Part shown: one piece after another, positions 25,071 through 34,742 of the stretch | Layout: each line of letters opens with the position of its first letter | Numbering within the stretch: the first letter of the stretch is position 1 | Source of the DNA: Candidatus Scybalocola faecigallinarum | GTDB taxonomy: Bacteria; Bacillota; Clostridia; Lachnospirales; Lachnospiraceae | Direction of reading: 5' to 3' | Length of the DNA stretch: 36,750 bases | Assembly (NCBI GenBank): GCA_018711005.1 | Contig: DVIT01000034.1 | Coordinates: 1 to 36,750 of the forward strand | Translations under genes and position numbers: made by a program | Notes under the pieces: generated by a model | The model's database searches: none | Told to the model about the DNA's origin: nothing | Seen by the model: the letters and a program-made list of their open reading frames with translations, nothing else

Positions 25071-26276
25071 CTATTCCTGCCATTGACCTGGAAATTTCTG
25101 TACCGGCGGCGCGTCAAAGCTTTGGGTATATCTTTCATTTTCTTTTTCGGAAATGTTTTCAAAAACTTCCGGCTCTATAAACCGGCCGCCAAAATCTGAC
25201 AAGCCTCCCGGAACCAGCTCAATGCCCATAAACGCGTCAAAATTCTTTCCATCCGCTGTAGTGATCCCAAATTGATCGCAGGTTTTAAATCCAAGGCGGG
25301 GATAATAATCCGGCTCGCCGGTGATCACCACCCCTTCATACCCTGCTTTCCTGGCCAGCTCAAGGGTTTCTTCCAAAAGCATCCGGCCAATGCCCCGGCC
25401 CTGCCACTTTGGCGCCACACATAAGGGCCCGAACAACAGGATCTCTTTCGTGGCCGTATCATTTTCCAGCAAGGCTTTTGAATAATAGATCCCTCCCGCG
25501 ATCTCGCCATCCACCACCGCGATCCTTGAAAGCTGAGGCAGATACGCGTCACTTTCCCGCAGCTTATGCACAATAAAATGCTCATTACATCCCGGACGGT
25601 ATTTATTCCAGAAAGCCCCCAGAATCATCTCTTCCGCCCCGCGATAATCGGCCGACTCCTCGGGACGGATCACAACCGCCTCCCTGGAAAGATTATGAGC
25701 CCTGGGCAGAAAATATCCCAGATCCAGGCGCACTTCCTTTTGCTCCACATCGGTATTGCTATAACAGCAGGTATCCAGGCCAATGACCTGAAAACCTTCC
25801 TTCTCATAAAAACCGATGGCATTTACATTGCAGGACTGAGTCTCCAGGATCACTGCCCGCCGCCGCTCCAGACGGGCCTGCTCCTTTGCCAGCGCCATCA
25901 AAGCATGGCCGATCCCCTGGCGTCTTAAGCTTTCATGAACCCACAGTTCTGTAACCATCAGACGGTTGCTCCATTCTTCAGGACAGGTTTCAATACATGC
26001 CATTAATTCCGGCGTTTCTTTCCCCTCATCCACGATCCCCCAGGCAAACGCCTTCTCCCAATGGGGCGCGTACAGCTTATCCGGGAAATCATATTCCTCC
26101 GGGGTATGGGTGATCGGCTCATCCAGGGTCTTTTTCTCAATTTTAATACCATAACCATCCGCATTTTTCTCAACAGTCACATCATAGTAAGTATAGGTTG
26201 TGTATCCGATAGGGATGATGGTTCCCTCCCACTGGGCCTTGGGGAGAGGGATGATTTTGTAGTTTTCTTTAACCAT
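25071..26276 (-). CDS. Double-domain GNAT N-acetyltransferase
   Basis: A 401-residue fusion of two GNAT acetyltransferase domains. The first covers about 70-175, with the acetyl-CoA loop RRQGIG (118-123) and the ETQSCNVNAIGFYEKEGF strand-helix typical of streptothricin-acetyltransferase-like proteins. The second covers about 200-345, with QGRGIG (292-297) and GEPDYYPRLGFKTC, like YhbS-type proteins. The last 50 residues are a tail ending PVQKFPGQWQE. GGAGG lies nine bases before the ATG. Substrates are unknown. It is followed by the glnA promoter and no terminator is visible, so it may contribute read-through to glnA. Confidence 0.88.
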   Translation of the reverse strand: MVKENYKIIPLPKAQWEGTIIPIGYTTYTYYDVTVEKNADGYGIKIEKKTLDEPITHTPEEYDFPDKLYAPHWEKAFAWGIVDEGKETPELMACIETCPEEWSNRLMVTELWVHESLRRQGIGHALMALAKEQARLERRRAVILETQSCNVNAIGFYEKEGFQVIGLDTCCYSNTDVEQKEVRLDLGYFLPRAHNLSREAVVIRPEESADYRGAEEMILGAFWNKYRPGCNEHFIVHKLRESDAYLPQLSRIAVVDGEIAGGIYYSKALLENDTATKEILLFGPLCVAPKWQGRGIGRMLLEETLELARKAGYEGVVITGEPDYYPRLGFKTCDQFGITTADGKNFDAFMGIELVPGGLSDFGGRFIEPEVFENISEKENERYTQSFDAPPVQKFPGQWQE

Positions 26277-26330
26277 AGGCTCTGTCCTCCATTGACTTAA
26301 GTTTTTATGTCAGTTTTGCCGGGCAAGCTT

Positions 26331-27251
26331 TTACCAGTCTTCATACCCATCTTCCGCATCCCCGTATTGAGCCGGGGGATCGTTATGACGCTGGATCACC
26401 TGAGCTTCAGACACATGCCCTTCTGTAATCTTTACAGCTTTAATATCAAACCACCACGCATCGCCAAAATCTACAGTCATTCCCTCATACTGGCTCCGTT
26501 CCGGCTCGTCCTTATAAAGTATCTCCTGCAGCGGGCTGTTTTCCATCCCCCGGACACATGGCATAAGTCTTTCATAACATTCTTCCGATGAATTAAACTG
26601 GGCGCCAAAGTAAGTGTTCTCATTCAGGTAATGAAAAATTTTTCCCATTAATTTAAAAAATTCCACTGGCCCTTTATCCTCTTCACTCTGAGGCCACAGT
26701 CCAAACCCGGACATTAAAACCCGGACATTATCATATTCTTTTTTAATAAACATCATCTCATCCGTCCTGAAAAATGCCTGAACGTCTGAGACCGTTTCCA
26801 GCTTTCCATAGGCGTATAATATTTGCGATGTCAAAAGCACATCCGGAAGGAGCTTTAAAACTTCGCCCAAGGAAAAAAACGCGCAGCACCAGAAAAATAC
26901 ATACCGCTGGATGGGGGATGCCTTCTGAAAAACATCCCAGTTTTTTCCTTTGATCAGGGAACCGCCTTTGTCATCAATTTCAAGGATCTCAAAAACTGCT
27001 GCCACACCGGCAAACAGCTGTATCACCGGATAGGCCTGCTGATTCCTTGTAGGCTTTTCATAAGTCTGCCGGAACGATAAAAGTCCATTGATTTCAAAAC
27101 AAGCCTGCCGGTTCAAAGAACCTGTTTTTTTCGTTACAATATTTTTATGATCCAGGACATACCCACAAAACCGTTCAAAGTCCCGGCAAATTACAGAAAT
27201 TTCCTTTTCATAGGGTTCCAGGTCCCACACAGGCTGACGTTTCTTAGGCAT
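26331..27251 (-). CDS. Unrecognised 306-residue protein
   Basis: I cannot name this family. The ATG at 27251 follows GAGGAG by seven bases and gives MPKKRQPVWDLEPYEKE; the longer reading to 27296 hides that site. The protein is mostly helical, with no signal peptide; one hydrophobic stretch (RYVFFWCCAFFSLGEVL) looks like a buried helix rather than a membrane segment. The C-terminus is acidic and aromatic (GDAEDGYEDW). The middle (TKKTGSLNRQACFEIN) faintly recalls helical domains attached to pRiA4b ORF-3-like proteins, but this is a weak impression. It is flanked by the double-GNAT gene and an Rpn-family gene; 55 bp separate it from the former. Confidence 0.75.
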   Translation of the reverse strand: MPKKRQPVWDLEPYEKEISVICRDFERFCGYVLDHKNIVTKKTGSLNRQACFEINGLLSFRQTYEKPTRNQQAYPVIQLFAGVAAVFEILEIDDKGGSLIKGKNWDVFQKASPIQRYVFFWCCAFFSLGEVLKLLPDVLLTSQILYAYGKLETVSDVQAFFRTDEMMFIKKEYDNVRVLMSGFGLWPQSEEDKGPVEFFKLMGKIFHYLNENTYFGAQFNSSEECYERLMPCVRGMENSPLQEILYKDEPERSQYEGMTVDFGDAWWFDIKAVKITEGHVSEAQVIQRHNDPPAQYGDAEDGYEDW

Positions 27252-27390
27252 GATCATTCTCCTCATATCATATTTAAAGATGGCGTAATTTTTCAAACAA
27301 TGGGACAGTCAGTCTTGCCGCCATAGAAATTTATAATGTTTAGAAAAATCGGCATCTTCCTTCCAGTTATCATAAAAAACCTGTCCCAAA

Positions 27391-28272
27391 TCATTGAGAT
27401 ACTGTCACGCCCTCTGAAATCCATTCCTCAATAACCTTCACATTTTCTTTCAATCCCTCTGCGATCTGCTCAACAGAAAGTCCCATCTTGGCAAACGAAA
27501 GCGCGGTTTCCTTTTTGGCTTTTAATTCACCGCTTTTCTCGCCAATCTCAACGCCTTCCTGATAAATATCCTCAATAGTAATACTCATCCCTTCCACTCC
27601 CTTCTGAGTCTCCTTTAATTCCCGGACACGCCGGGCTAAAACTTCACTGTACATGTCATCTGCGTGTTTACAATGAAGATCATGGATCAGCCGCCCCAGT
27701 TCTGTATCCTCTTGCTTTTCAGCGTTCACATAAATAATATGTGTCCCATCTTTAAAGTCTTCCTTAGCCTCCCGGATTCTTCTTTCTACATGATAAATGG
27801 GCTGACTATGGCCCAGGGCATCGTTTCTCGTTATAAAAATTACATAGTTTTCCGGCAGCTGGTTATAATCCTGTCCTGCCTCAAGAGTGTTCATATCCAA
27901 AAGCGCACTGTGATACCTGGCTCTTTTAGGTGAAGTCCCTTCCCTGGCCTGCTGGATTTCAATATTATATATTGTTTCCTCTGAATCCCGCGCAACACAA
28001 TCAAGGATGGCGGAACGGCCCTGCAGGTTTTTATAATCCTTCTGGATGACCTGCTCCTTCACCTTTAAATCCTTTCGTTCCATGATGACCTGAAGGATGT
28101 ATTCCGTACATTCCTGTTCTTTAAGCACATTTCGCATAAAAATATCATCCATGATGGTAAGCTCCTCCACCACAGCTTTATACTTTTTGTAACGTGTCTC
28201 CAGTTCATTTTCCGTCAAAATATTGACGGACGTTTCATCTTTTGTAAAAATGCTGATCTCCCTGTGATTCAT
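27391..28272 (-). CDS. Rpn/PDDEXK family nuclease-transposase, apparently intact
   Basis: A 293-residue Rpn-family protein. The start at 28272 follows GGGGG by eight bases; an in-frame ATG at 28287 overlaps that site. Residues about 45-200 form the PD-(D/E)XK nuclease: NVLKEQECTEYILQVIM, the catalytic Asp in AILDCVARDSEE, the ExQ motif YNIEIQQ, then RARYHSALLDMN. The rest is a variable helical tail (EDIYQEGVEIGEKSGELKAKKE, then a helix-turn-helix-like GLSVEQIAEGLKENVKVIEEW). Rpn proteins in E. coli promote RecA-independent recombination and cut DNA; the role here is unknown. It differs clearly from the copy at the left edge. A promoter and a big hairpin lie in its leader. Confidence 0.88.
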   Translation of the reverse strand: MNHREISIFTKDETSVNILTENELETRYKKYKAVVEELTIMDDIFMRNVLKEQECTEYILQVIMERKDLKVKEQVIQKDYKNLQGRSAILDCVARDSEETIYNIEIQQAREGTSPKRARYHSALLDMNTLEAGQDYNQLPENYVIFITRNDALGHSQPIYHVERRIREAKEDFKDGTHIIYVNAEKQEDTELGRLIHDLHCKHADDMYSEVLARRVRELKETQKGVEGMSITIEDIYQEGVEIGEKSGELKAKKETALSFAKMGLSVEQIAEGLKENVKVIEEWISEGVTVSQ

Positions 28273-28360
28273 TTTGGATACCCCCATTTTTACTTTTCTC
28301 CATCTAACTTTATCTTATCATAAAAGCCCGGAAATACAACCTTGGATTTTTCCATGCTCA

Positions 28361-28400
28361 AAGGCCCCGGCTGCCGGCAAATGCCGGTAACCGGGGCCTT
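28361..28400. repeat. Perfect two-tier 40-base hairpin in the Rpn gene leader
   Basis: AAGGCCCCGG (28361-28370) pairs with CCGGGGCCTT (28391-28400), and inside it CCGGC (28374-28378) pairs with GCCGG (28383-28387) around AAAT. It is very GC-rich in AT-rich surroundings. Neither strand has a strong T run, so it is an imperfect terminator. It may end gltD transcripts or control the Rpn gene. Confidence 0.65.
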
Positions 28401-28442
28401 AATAAAAATGTCCAATAGCATATACCTTTATTTGCCATTTTT

Positions 28443-28471
28443 ATCATACCACTGGGAAAAACTGCGTTCAA
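28443..28471 (-). promoter_or_regulatory. Predicted promoter of the Rpn-family gene
   Basis: On the minus strand TTGAAC (28466-28471), 17-bp spacer, TATGAT (28443-28448). Transcription from it would pass through the 28361-28400 hairpin. Apart from these elements, and a weak CCGG-rich hairpin at about 28563-28591 right after gltD, I see nothing gene-like in 28273-28602. Confidence 0.5.
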
Positions 28472-28602
28472 ATAGAACTCTTCGACAGAAATCCCTTTAT
28501 TATTCTCCATCCGTCAAGGCCGCCGTTTCCTTTTCTTTCATATATCGAATATACTCTGTTCCCCAGGCCCGGCAGCAAATGCCCGGTCTGGCGGATCTGT
28601 TT

Positions 28603-30138
28603 TTAAAGATTCGTATATCCCATCAATGATTCATCCACTGCCCGGGCAGCTTCCCGGCCTTCGTGGATGGCCCACACAACAAGGGACTGGCCCCGGCGCG
28701 CGTCGCCGGCGGCAAAAACACGGTCTGTGGAGGTTTTGTAGTCCGTGTCATTAGCCTGGATGTTGCTGCGTCCATCGGTAGCTGTTTTAAAGGCATCAGC
28801 CACATATTTCTGAGCGCCTAAAAATCCCGCGGCGATAAGGACAAGCTGAACATCGATGATCTTTTCTGAGCCTTCGATGGGAACCATCATGGTCCGTCCG
28901 GTTTTCTCATCCTTCTGAGACGTCAGGCTGACGATCTTTGCCTTGCATACATTGCCCTTATCATCCTTGATAAACTCGGAAACCGTGGTCTGATAAACTC
29001 TGGGGTCTTTTCCAAAGACCGCTGCAGCCTCTTCCTGGCCATAATCGGTCTTTAACACTCTGGGCCACTCCGGCCACGGATTGGAGGCCGCTCTTTCCTT
29101 TGGCGGCATAGGCATCATTTCCAGCTGGATCACGGACTTCGCCCCAAGGCGCACCGCGGTTCCCACACAGTCATTTCCAGTGTCGCCGCCGCCGATGACA
29201 AGGACGTTTTTTCCTTTTACAAAACCGCAAAGGCTGTCCTTTTTGTCCGGCACCATATAGGTCCTGCGGCTGTCTTCATCGCCCAGGCTGCCCGGCTTTG
29301 CCTGTGTAAGAGCTTTTGTGACAGCGCCAAGGAAATCTACGGCAAAGTAAATATTGTTTGCGTCCCGTCCGGGAACATTAATATCTCTTGGGTTGGACGC
29401 ACCGCAGGCCAGGATCACCCGGTCGTATTCCTTTAAAAGCTGGGCGGCTTTTATGTCCCTGCCTACGTCCACGCCGGTCTTAAATTCAATGCCTTCCTCT
29501 GCCATAAGCGCCACCCGCCGGTCAATGACCCATTTTTCCAGCTTCATATTAGGGATGCCATAGCGCAAAAGTCCGCCGATCTTGTCGCTGCGCTCAAACA
29601 CCGTCACCTGATGGCCCCGCCGGTTCAGCATCATGGCCGCCGCAAGGCCGGAAGGGCCGCTGCCCACAATGGCCACCCGTTTTCCGGTACGCACCCGGGG
29701 CGGGCAGGCCTTTACCCAGCCGGAGGAAAAGGCCCGTTCAATAATGGACTTTTCATTTTCCTTTGTGGCTACCGGATCCTCATGAAGACCGCAGGTACAT
29801 GCGGCCTCGCACAGGGCCGGGCAGACCCGTCCCGTAAACTCGGGAAAACAGTGGGTCTTTTCCAGACGCTTATAGGCCTGCTCCCATTTTCCCCGGTATA
29901 CCAGGTCATTGGTCTCAGGAACCAGGTTGTGGAGCGGACAGCCGGAGGTCATGCCTCCCACAAGGCCGCCAAACTGGCAGAAAGGCACGCCGCACTCCAT
30001 ACACCGGGCCCCCTGGCGGCTCTGTTCCTGGGCCGAAAGGGGTGTCTTAAATTCATTAAAATGCCGGATCCTTGTCAGGGGCGCCTCAGCCGTGGCATCC
30101 TTGCGTTCATATTCTAAAAAACCTGTTGATTTACCCAT
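28603..30138 (-). CDS. gltD: Glutamate synthase small subunit (NADPH)
   Basis: A 511-residue GltD that moves electrons from NAD(P)H through FAD and Fe-S clusters to GltB. The N-terminal cysteine sets are [13 protein letters not shown]...GCPLHN and [16 protein letters not shown] binding is at [14 protein letters not shown] and the second dinucleotide fold at [18 protein letters not shown]. The C-terminal FAD motif reads [23 protein letters not shown] precedes the ATG by nine bases, 17 bp after gltB. Same operon and complex as gltB. Confidence 0.98.
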   Translation of the reverse strand: MGKSTGFLEYERKDATAEAPLTRIRHFNEFKTPLSAQEQSRQGARCMECGVPFCQFGGLVGGMTSGCPLHNLVPETNDLVYRGKWEQAYKRLEKTHCFPEFTGRVCPALCEAACTCGLHEDPVATKENEKSIIERAFSSGWVKACPPRVRTGKRVAIVGSGPSGLAAAMMLNRRGHQVTVFERSDKIGGLLRYGIPNMKLEKWVIDRRVALMAEEGIEFKTGVDVGRDIKAAQLLKEYDRVILACGASNPRDINVPGRDANNIYFAVDFLGAVTKALTQAKPGSLGDEDSRRTYMVPDKKDSLCGFVKGKNVLVIGGGDTGNDCVGTAVRLGAKSVIQLEMMPMPPKERAASNPWPEWPRVLKTDYGQEEAAAVFGKDPRVYQTTVSEFIKDDKGNVCKAKIVSLTSQKDEKTGRTMMVPIEGSEKIIDVQLVLIAAGFLGAQKYVADAFKTATDGRSNIQANDTDYKTSTDRVFAAGDARRGQSLVVWAIHEGREAARAVDESLMGYTNL

Positions 30139-30155
30139 GTCCGTTCACCTCCTGA

Positions 30156-33100
30156 TTATTTAAGAAAGCTTTCATAAAAAGCTTCCATCTGTGCCTGCTG
30201 GGTACTCATTCCCTTTTCCTCAAGTTTCGCGCTTAAGGCGATCATACGCTTAAAGTCATTAGGAATGATCTTCTTAAACTTGGGAAGGTATCCTTCAAAG
30301 TTCTCAAGGATCTCACGGCCACGCTTGGAGCCGGTGGCTTCCACATGCTCACGGATCATTTCCCGAAGCTCCTGTATATCGTATTTATTTTCCACTTTTT
30401 CAATGGAAATCATGGCTTTATTTAAGTTTCTGTACAGATGGTTATTTTCATCCAGCACATAGGCAATACCGCCGCTCATACCTGCCGCGAAGTTTTTCCC
30501 GGTTTTTCCAAGAACCACCACCCGGCCGCCGGTCATATATTCACAGCCGTGTTCGCCGACGCCTTCCACAACAGCCCAGGCGCCGGAATTTCTTACCGCA
30601 AAACGTTCCCCGGCCACGCCGTTAATAAATACCTTGCCGGAGGTCGCGCCATAAAGAGCTACATTTCCCGCGATAATATTGTCCTCAGCCACATAGCCCG
30701 CGTCCTTGGGCGGGAACAGGATCAGCTTGCCGCCGGATAAGCCTTTGCCAAAATAATCGTTAGTATCTCCGCAAAGCTCCAGAGTAAGACCGGAGGGGAT
30801 AAATGCCCCAAAGCTCTGGCCGCCGGCTCCTTTGCAGTGAATGGTCAGTGTGTCCTCCGGCAGGCCTTCTTTATGCTCTCTGGTGATCTGAGCGCCAAGA
30901 AGGGTACCAAAGGTACGGTCCGTATTGCTTACATTGACAGACAGTTCTGCCTTTTTCCCTGTATCCAGAGCGTTTTTAAGGCGCTTTAACAGGACTTTTT
31001 CGTCCAGGGTCTTTTCCAGCTGGAAATCATAAACCTTAGACGGATTAAAGATCACATTCTGACCTTCCCCAAGGATGGCGCTAAGGTCGATCTTTGCTGC
31101 TGCCGGGGACTGGCAGTCTTCTTTAACCTTAAGCATATCGCTGCGGCCAACCATTTCATCCAAAGTGCGGAAGCCAAGACGGGCCATATATTCCCGAAGC
31201 TCCTGGGCTACAAAACGCATAAAGTTTTCCACATACTCCGGTTTCCCGGCAAAGCGTTTCCGAAGCTCCGGATTCTGAGTGGCAATACCTACAGGGCAGG
31301 TATCCAGGTTGCATACACGCATCATAACACAGCCCATAGTTACCAGGGGCGCTGTGGCAAAGCCAAATTCCTCAGCGCCAAGAAGAGCTGCTACAGCCAC
31401 ATCCCGGCCGGTCATCAGCTTACCGTCGGTTTCGATGCGCACCCGCTCTCTTAATCCGTTCTGGATCAGCGTCTGATGGGTTTCCGCAAGGCCCAGCTCC
31501 CATGGCAGGCCCGCATTGTGGATGGAGCTTTCCGGAGCCGCGCCGGTACCGCCGTCATAGCCGGAAATCAGGATGACCTGGGCGCCGGCCTTTGCCACAC
31601 CGGCAGCCACTGTGCCTACACCGGCCTCAGATACAAGCTTTACAGAAATCCGGGCATATTTATTGGCATTTTTTAAGTCATAAATCAGCTGGGCCAGATC
31701 CTCAATGGAATAAATATCATGGTGAGGCGGCGGAGAGATAAGACTTACGCCTGGGGTAGAGTGACGGGTCTTTGCGATCCACGGATAAACCTTTTTCGCC
31801 GGCAAATGTCCGCCCTCCCCGGGCTTTGCACCCTGAGCCATTTTGATCTGGATCTCTCTGGCGCTGACAAGGTAGCGGCTGGTTACGCCGAAACGGCCGG
31901 AGGCTACCTGCTTAATGGCAGAGCACCGGTCCACATCGCTTCCCGCAGAATCCAGACGCTCATCACTTTCCCCGCCTTCACCGGTATTGGACATGCCGTG
32001 GAGATGATTCATGGCAATGGCCAACGTTTCATGGGCTTCCTGGGAAATAGAACCGTAGGACATGGCGCCGGTTTTAAATCGCTTCACGATCTCGTCAACG
32101 CTTTCTACTTCATCCAGAGGAATCCCCTGGGCAGGATAATCAAATTCCATCAGGCTGCGCAGATACCCGTTGCGCTCTGTATCTGCCATGGCGCTGAATT
32201 TCTTAAACAGGTCGTAGCTGCCCTCTCTTGCAGACTGCTGGAGAAGATGGATGGTTTCCGGATTATACCGGTGTTCTTCTCCGCCGCTGCGCATTTTATG
32301 CCATCCCATACTGTCTAAAGTCAGATCTGTCCCCAGACCAAGGGGATCAAAGGCTTTGGAATGACGGTCATCGGTTTCTTTTGCAATATCCTCCAGGGTA
32401 ATACCGCCAACACGACTGACGGTGCCTGCAAAATAGGTATCAATAACTTCCGGAGAAATACCAATGGCTTCAAAGATCTTGGATCCCTGGTAGGACTGAA
32501 TGGTGGAAATACCCATTTTGGAAGCAATCTTTACAATACCATGTAAAATGGCAGAATTGTAATCCGTTTCAGCCGCGTAGTAATCCTTGTCCAGAAGCTT
32601 CTCATCAATAAGCTCATGGATGGACTCCAGGGCCAGATAAGGATTCACAGCCGTTGCTCCGTAGCCTAAAAGTGTGGCAAAATGATGAACCTCTCTTGGC
32701 TCACCGGACTCCAGGATCAGGGACATGGAGGTCTGCTTCTTTGTAACAACCAGGTGCTGATGTACGGCCGCCACTGCCAGCAGTGAAGGCATGGGCACAT
32801 GATTTTCATCCACGCCCCGGTCTGAAAGCACCAGGATATTGGCCCCGTCCGCGTAAGCCTTATCCACTTCCACATACAGACGGTCAATGGCGCGCTTTAA
32901 ATTCGCGCTTTTATAATAGGTAATCGGCACTACAGCCACCTTAAAGCCGTCGGCCTTCATATTTTTGATCTTAAGCATATCCGTATTGGTCAGGATAGGA
33001 TTATTGATCTTAAGGACCTGACAGTTTTCCGGACGCTGCTCTAAAAGGTTGCCCTTCTTGCCTACATATACAGAGGTACTTGTAACGATCTCCTCACGGA

Positions 33101-34679
33101 TAGCGTCAATGGGAGGATTGGTGACCTGGGCAAAAAGCTGTTTAAAATAGTTAAACAGAGGCGGATGCTTCGTTGACAGCACAGCCAGAGGCGTATCATC
33201 TCCCATGGCTGCCGTATCCTCAGCGCCGTTTAAGGCCATGCCGTAAATGGATTTTCTGAATTCCTCGTAGGTATAGCCAAAGGCCTTCTGAAGGCGGCTG
33301 CGCTGCTGGGATGTATATTCTTCCACACGAAGATTTGGGATCTTAATGTTTTTCAGCTCCAGCAGATTGGAATCCAGCCACTCGCCGTAAGGCCGGGCTG
33401 CCATATATTTTTCCTTGACCTGAGCGTCATCTAAAATCTCGCCGGTCCGTGTATCTACCAGAAGCATTTTTCCCGGATGGAGACGTTCTTTTAAGACAAT
33501 GTCCTCCTCCGGCACAGGAAGAACGCCGACCTCAGACGCCAGGATCACATCCCCGTTTTTAAGGACATAGTAGCGGGAAGGACGAAGTCCGTTCCGGTCA
33601 AGCACAGCGCCCATAAGTTCTCCGTCAGAAAATACGATGGATGCCGGGCCGTCCCAGGGCTCCATCATAGTTGCGTAATACTGATAAAAATCCCGCTCAT
33701 CCTGGGAAATGGCCGGGTTGTTGGCCCATGGCTCGGGAATGGTGATCATGACCGCCAAAGGCAGAGGCATGCCGCTCATGGTAAGAAATTCCAGCGTATT
33801 GTCCAGCATGGCGGAGTCAGAGCCATTAGTATTAACTACAGGAAGGATCTTGTGCAGCTCCCCTTCAAAGTAGGGGGATGCCATGGTTTCCTCACGGGCC
33901 AGCATTTTATCTGCGTTTCCCCGGATAGTGTTGATCTCGCCGTTGTGAACGATAAAACGGTTTGGATGGGCCCGCTCCCAGCTTGGGTTTGTGTTGGTAC
34001 TGAAACGGGAATGGACCATGGCAATGGCAGACTCATAGGCTTCATCCTGAAGGTCCGCGAAAAATGTCCGCAGCTGTCCCACTAAAAACATCCCTTTGTA
34101 AACAATGGTCCGGCTGGACATGGACACCACATAAGTATTATCATTGCTCTGTTCAAAGATCCGGCGGGCAATATAAAGCTTCCGGTCAAAATCCAGGCCG
34201 GGTTTAACATCTGCCGGCTTTCTTATAAATGCCTGGATGATCCGGGGCATACACTCTTTTGCTTTCTGGCCAAGGACCTCCGGACAAACCGGCACTTCAC
34301 GATAGCCAAGAAGAGACAAGCCCTCTTTTTCAACAATCACTTCAAACATTTTCCGGGCCTGATTGTATTTTAATTCGTCCTGAGGGAAAAACAGCATGGC
34401 AATGCCGTAAGTTTTTTCCGGTCCCAGATCGATTCCAAGGCTTCTGCAGGTTTTTGAGAAAAACTTGTGAGAAATCTGAAGCAGGATACCAACGCCATCT
34501 CCGGTCTTGCCTTCTGCATCTTTTCCGGCGCGATGTTCCAGGTTCTCAACAATTCTCAACGCGTTTTCCACAGTACGGTGGCTTTTTTGTCCTTTACTGT
34601 TGACAATAGCACCGATACCGCAATTATCATGTTCAAATTCAGGACGGTACAAACCGCTCTGTCGGGTATCCTGTTTCAT
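30156..34679 (-). CDS. gltB: Glutamate synthase large subunit
   Basis: A 1507-residue GltB, making two glutamates from glutamine and 2-oxoglutarate. The start at 34679 follows GAGG by nine bases; a GTG at 34694 would consume that site. A 19-residue propeptide precedes Cys20 (DNCGIGAIV), the N-terminal nucleophile of the glutaminase domain (to about 430). The central domain follows, then the FMN/2-oxoglutarate domain (GAKPGEGGHLPAKKV, ISGYDGGTGAAP) with the 3Fe-4S cysteines in CVMMRVCNLDTCPVG. The C-terminal beta-helix GXGXG domain includes GKGLSGGKLI and ATSGKVFINGVAGERFAVRNSG. It follows pyrG by only 63 bp without a terminator, so co-transcription is possible. Confidence 0.98.
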   Translation of the reverse strand: MKQDTRQSGLYRPEFEHDNCGIGAIVNSKGQKSHRTVENALRIVENLEHRAGKDAEGKTGDGVGILLQISHKFFSKTCRSLGIDLGPEKTYGIAMLFFPQDELKYNQARKMFEVIVEKEGLSLLGYREVPVCPEVLGQKAKECMPRIIQAFIRKPADVKPGLDFDRKLYIARRIFEQSNDNTYVVSMSSRTIVYKGMFLVGQLRTFFADLQDEAYESAIAMVHSRFSTNTNPSWERAHPNRFIVHNGEINTIRGNADKMLAREETMASPYFEGELHKILPVVNTNGSDSAMLDNTLEFLTMSGMPLPLAVMITIPEPWANNPAISQDERDFYQYYATMMEPWDGPASIVFSDGELMGAVLDRNGLRPSRYYVLKNGDVILASEVGVLPVPEEDIVLKERLHPGKMLLVDTRTGEILDDAQVKEKYMAARPYGEWLDSNLLELKNIKIPNLRVEEYTSQQRSRLQKAFGYTYEEFRKSIYGMALNGAEDTAAMGDDTPLAVLSTKHPPLFNYFKQLFAQVTNPPIDAIREEIVTSTSVYVGKKGNLLEQRPENCQVLKINNPILTNTDMLKIKNMKADGFKVAVVPITYYKSANLKRAIDRLYVEVDKAYADGANILVLSDRGVDENHVPMPSLLAVAAVHQHLVVTKKQTSMSLILESGEPREVHHFATLLGYGATAVNPYLALESIHELIDEKLLDKDYYAAETDYNSAILHGIVKIASKMGISTIQSYQGSKIFEAIGISPEVIDTYFAGTVSRVGGITLEDIAKETDDRHSKAFDPLGLGTDLTLDSMGWHKMRSGGEEHRYNPETIHLLQQSAREGSYDLFKKFSAMADTERNGYLRSLMEFDYPAQGIPLDEVESVDEIVKRFKTGAMSYGSISQEAHETLAIAMNHLHGMSNTGEGGESDERLDSAGSDVDRCSAIKQVASGRFGVTSRYLVSAREIQIKMAQGAKPGEGGHLPAKKVYPWIAKTRHSTPGVSLISPPPHHDIYSIEDLAQLIYDLKNANKYARISVKLVSEAGVGTVAAGVAKAGAQVILISGYDGGTGAAPESSIHNAGLPWELGLAETHQTLIQNGLRERVRIETDGKLMTGRDVAVAALLGAEEFGFATAPLVTMGCVMMRVCNLDTCPVGIATQNPELRKRFAGKPEYVENFMRFVAQELREYMARLGFRTLDEMVGRSDMLKVKEDCQSPAAAKIDLSAILGEGQNVIFNPSKVYDFQLEKTLDEKVLLKRLKNALDTGKKAELSVNVSNTDRTFGTLLGAQITREHKEGLPEDTLTIHCKGAGGQSFGAFIPSGLTLELCGDTNDYFGKGLSGGKLILFPPKDAGYVAEDNIIAGNVALYGATSGKVFINGVAGERFAVRNSGAWAVVEGVGEHGCEYMTGGRVVVLGKTGKNFAAGMSGGIAYVLDENNHLYRNLNKAMISIEKVENKYDIQELREMIREHVEATGSKRGREILENFEGYLPKFKKIIPNDFKRMIALSAKLEEKGMSTQQAQMEAFYESFLK

Positions 34680-34742
34680 ATTGAAATTCCTCACTTTCGT
34701 CTATATGTTATCTTCCGCTGCTGTTCATCCAGCAACGGTTAG

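Noticed and set aside
29611-30117. 168-codon plus-strand open frame inside gltD
   Set aside because: Antisense to conserved Fe-S and FAD motifs of gltD; no independent support.
31719-32318. 199-codon plus-strand open frame inside gltB
   Set aside because: Antisense to the FMN domain of gltB; shadow caused by GC-rich codon bias.
34680-34742. Hairpin GTTGCTG-GATGAA-CAGCAGC before gltB as an ANTAR target
   Set aside because: The six-base loop starts with G instead of A and no terminator follows, so it does not meet the rule.
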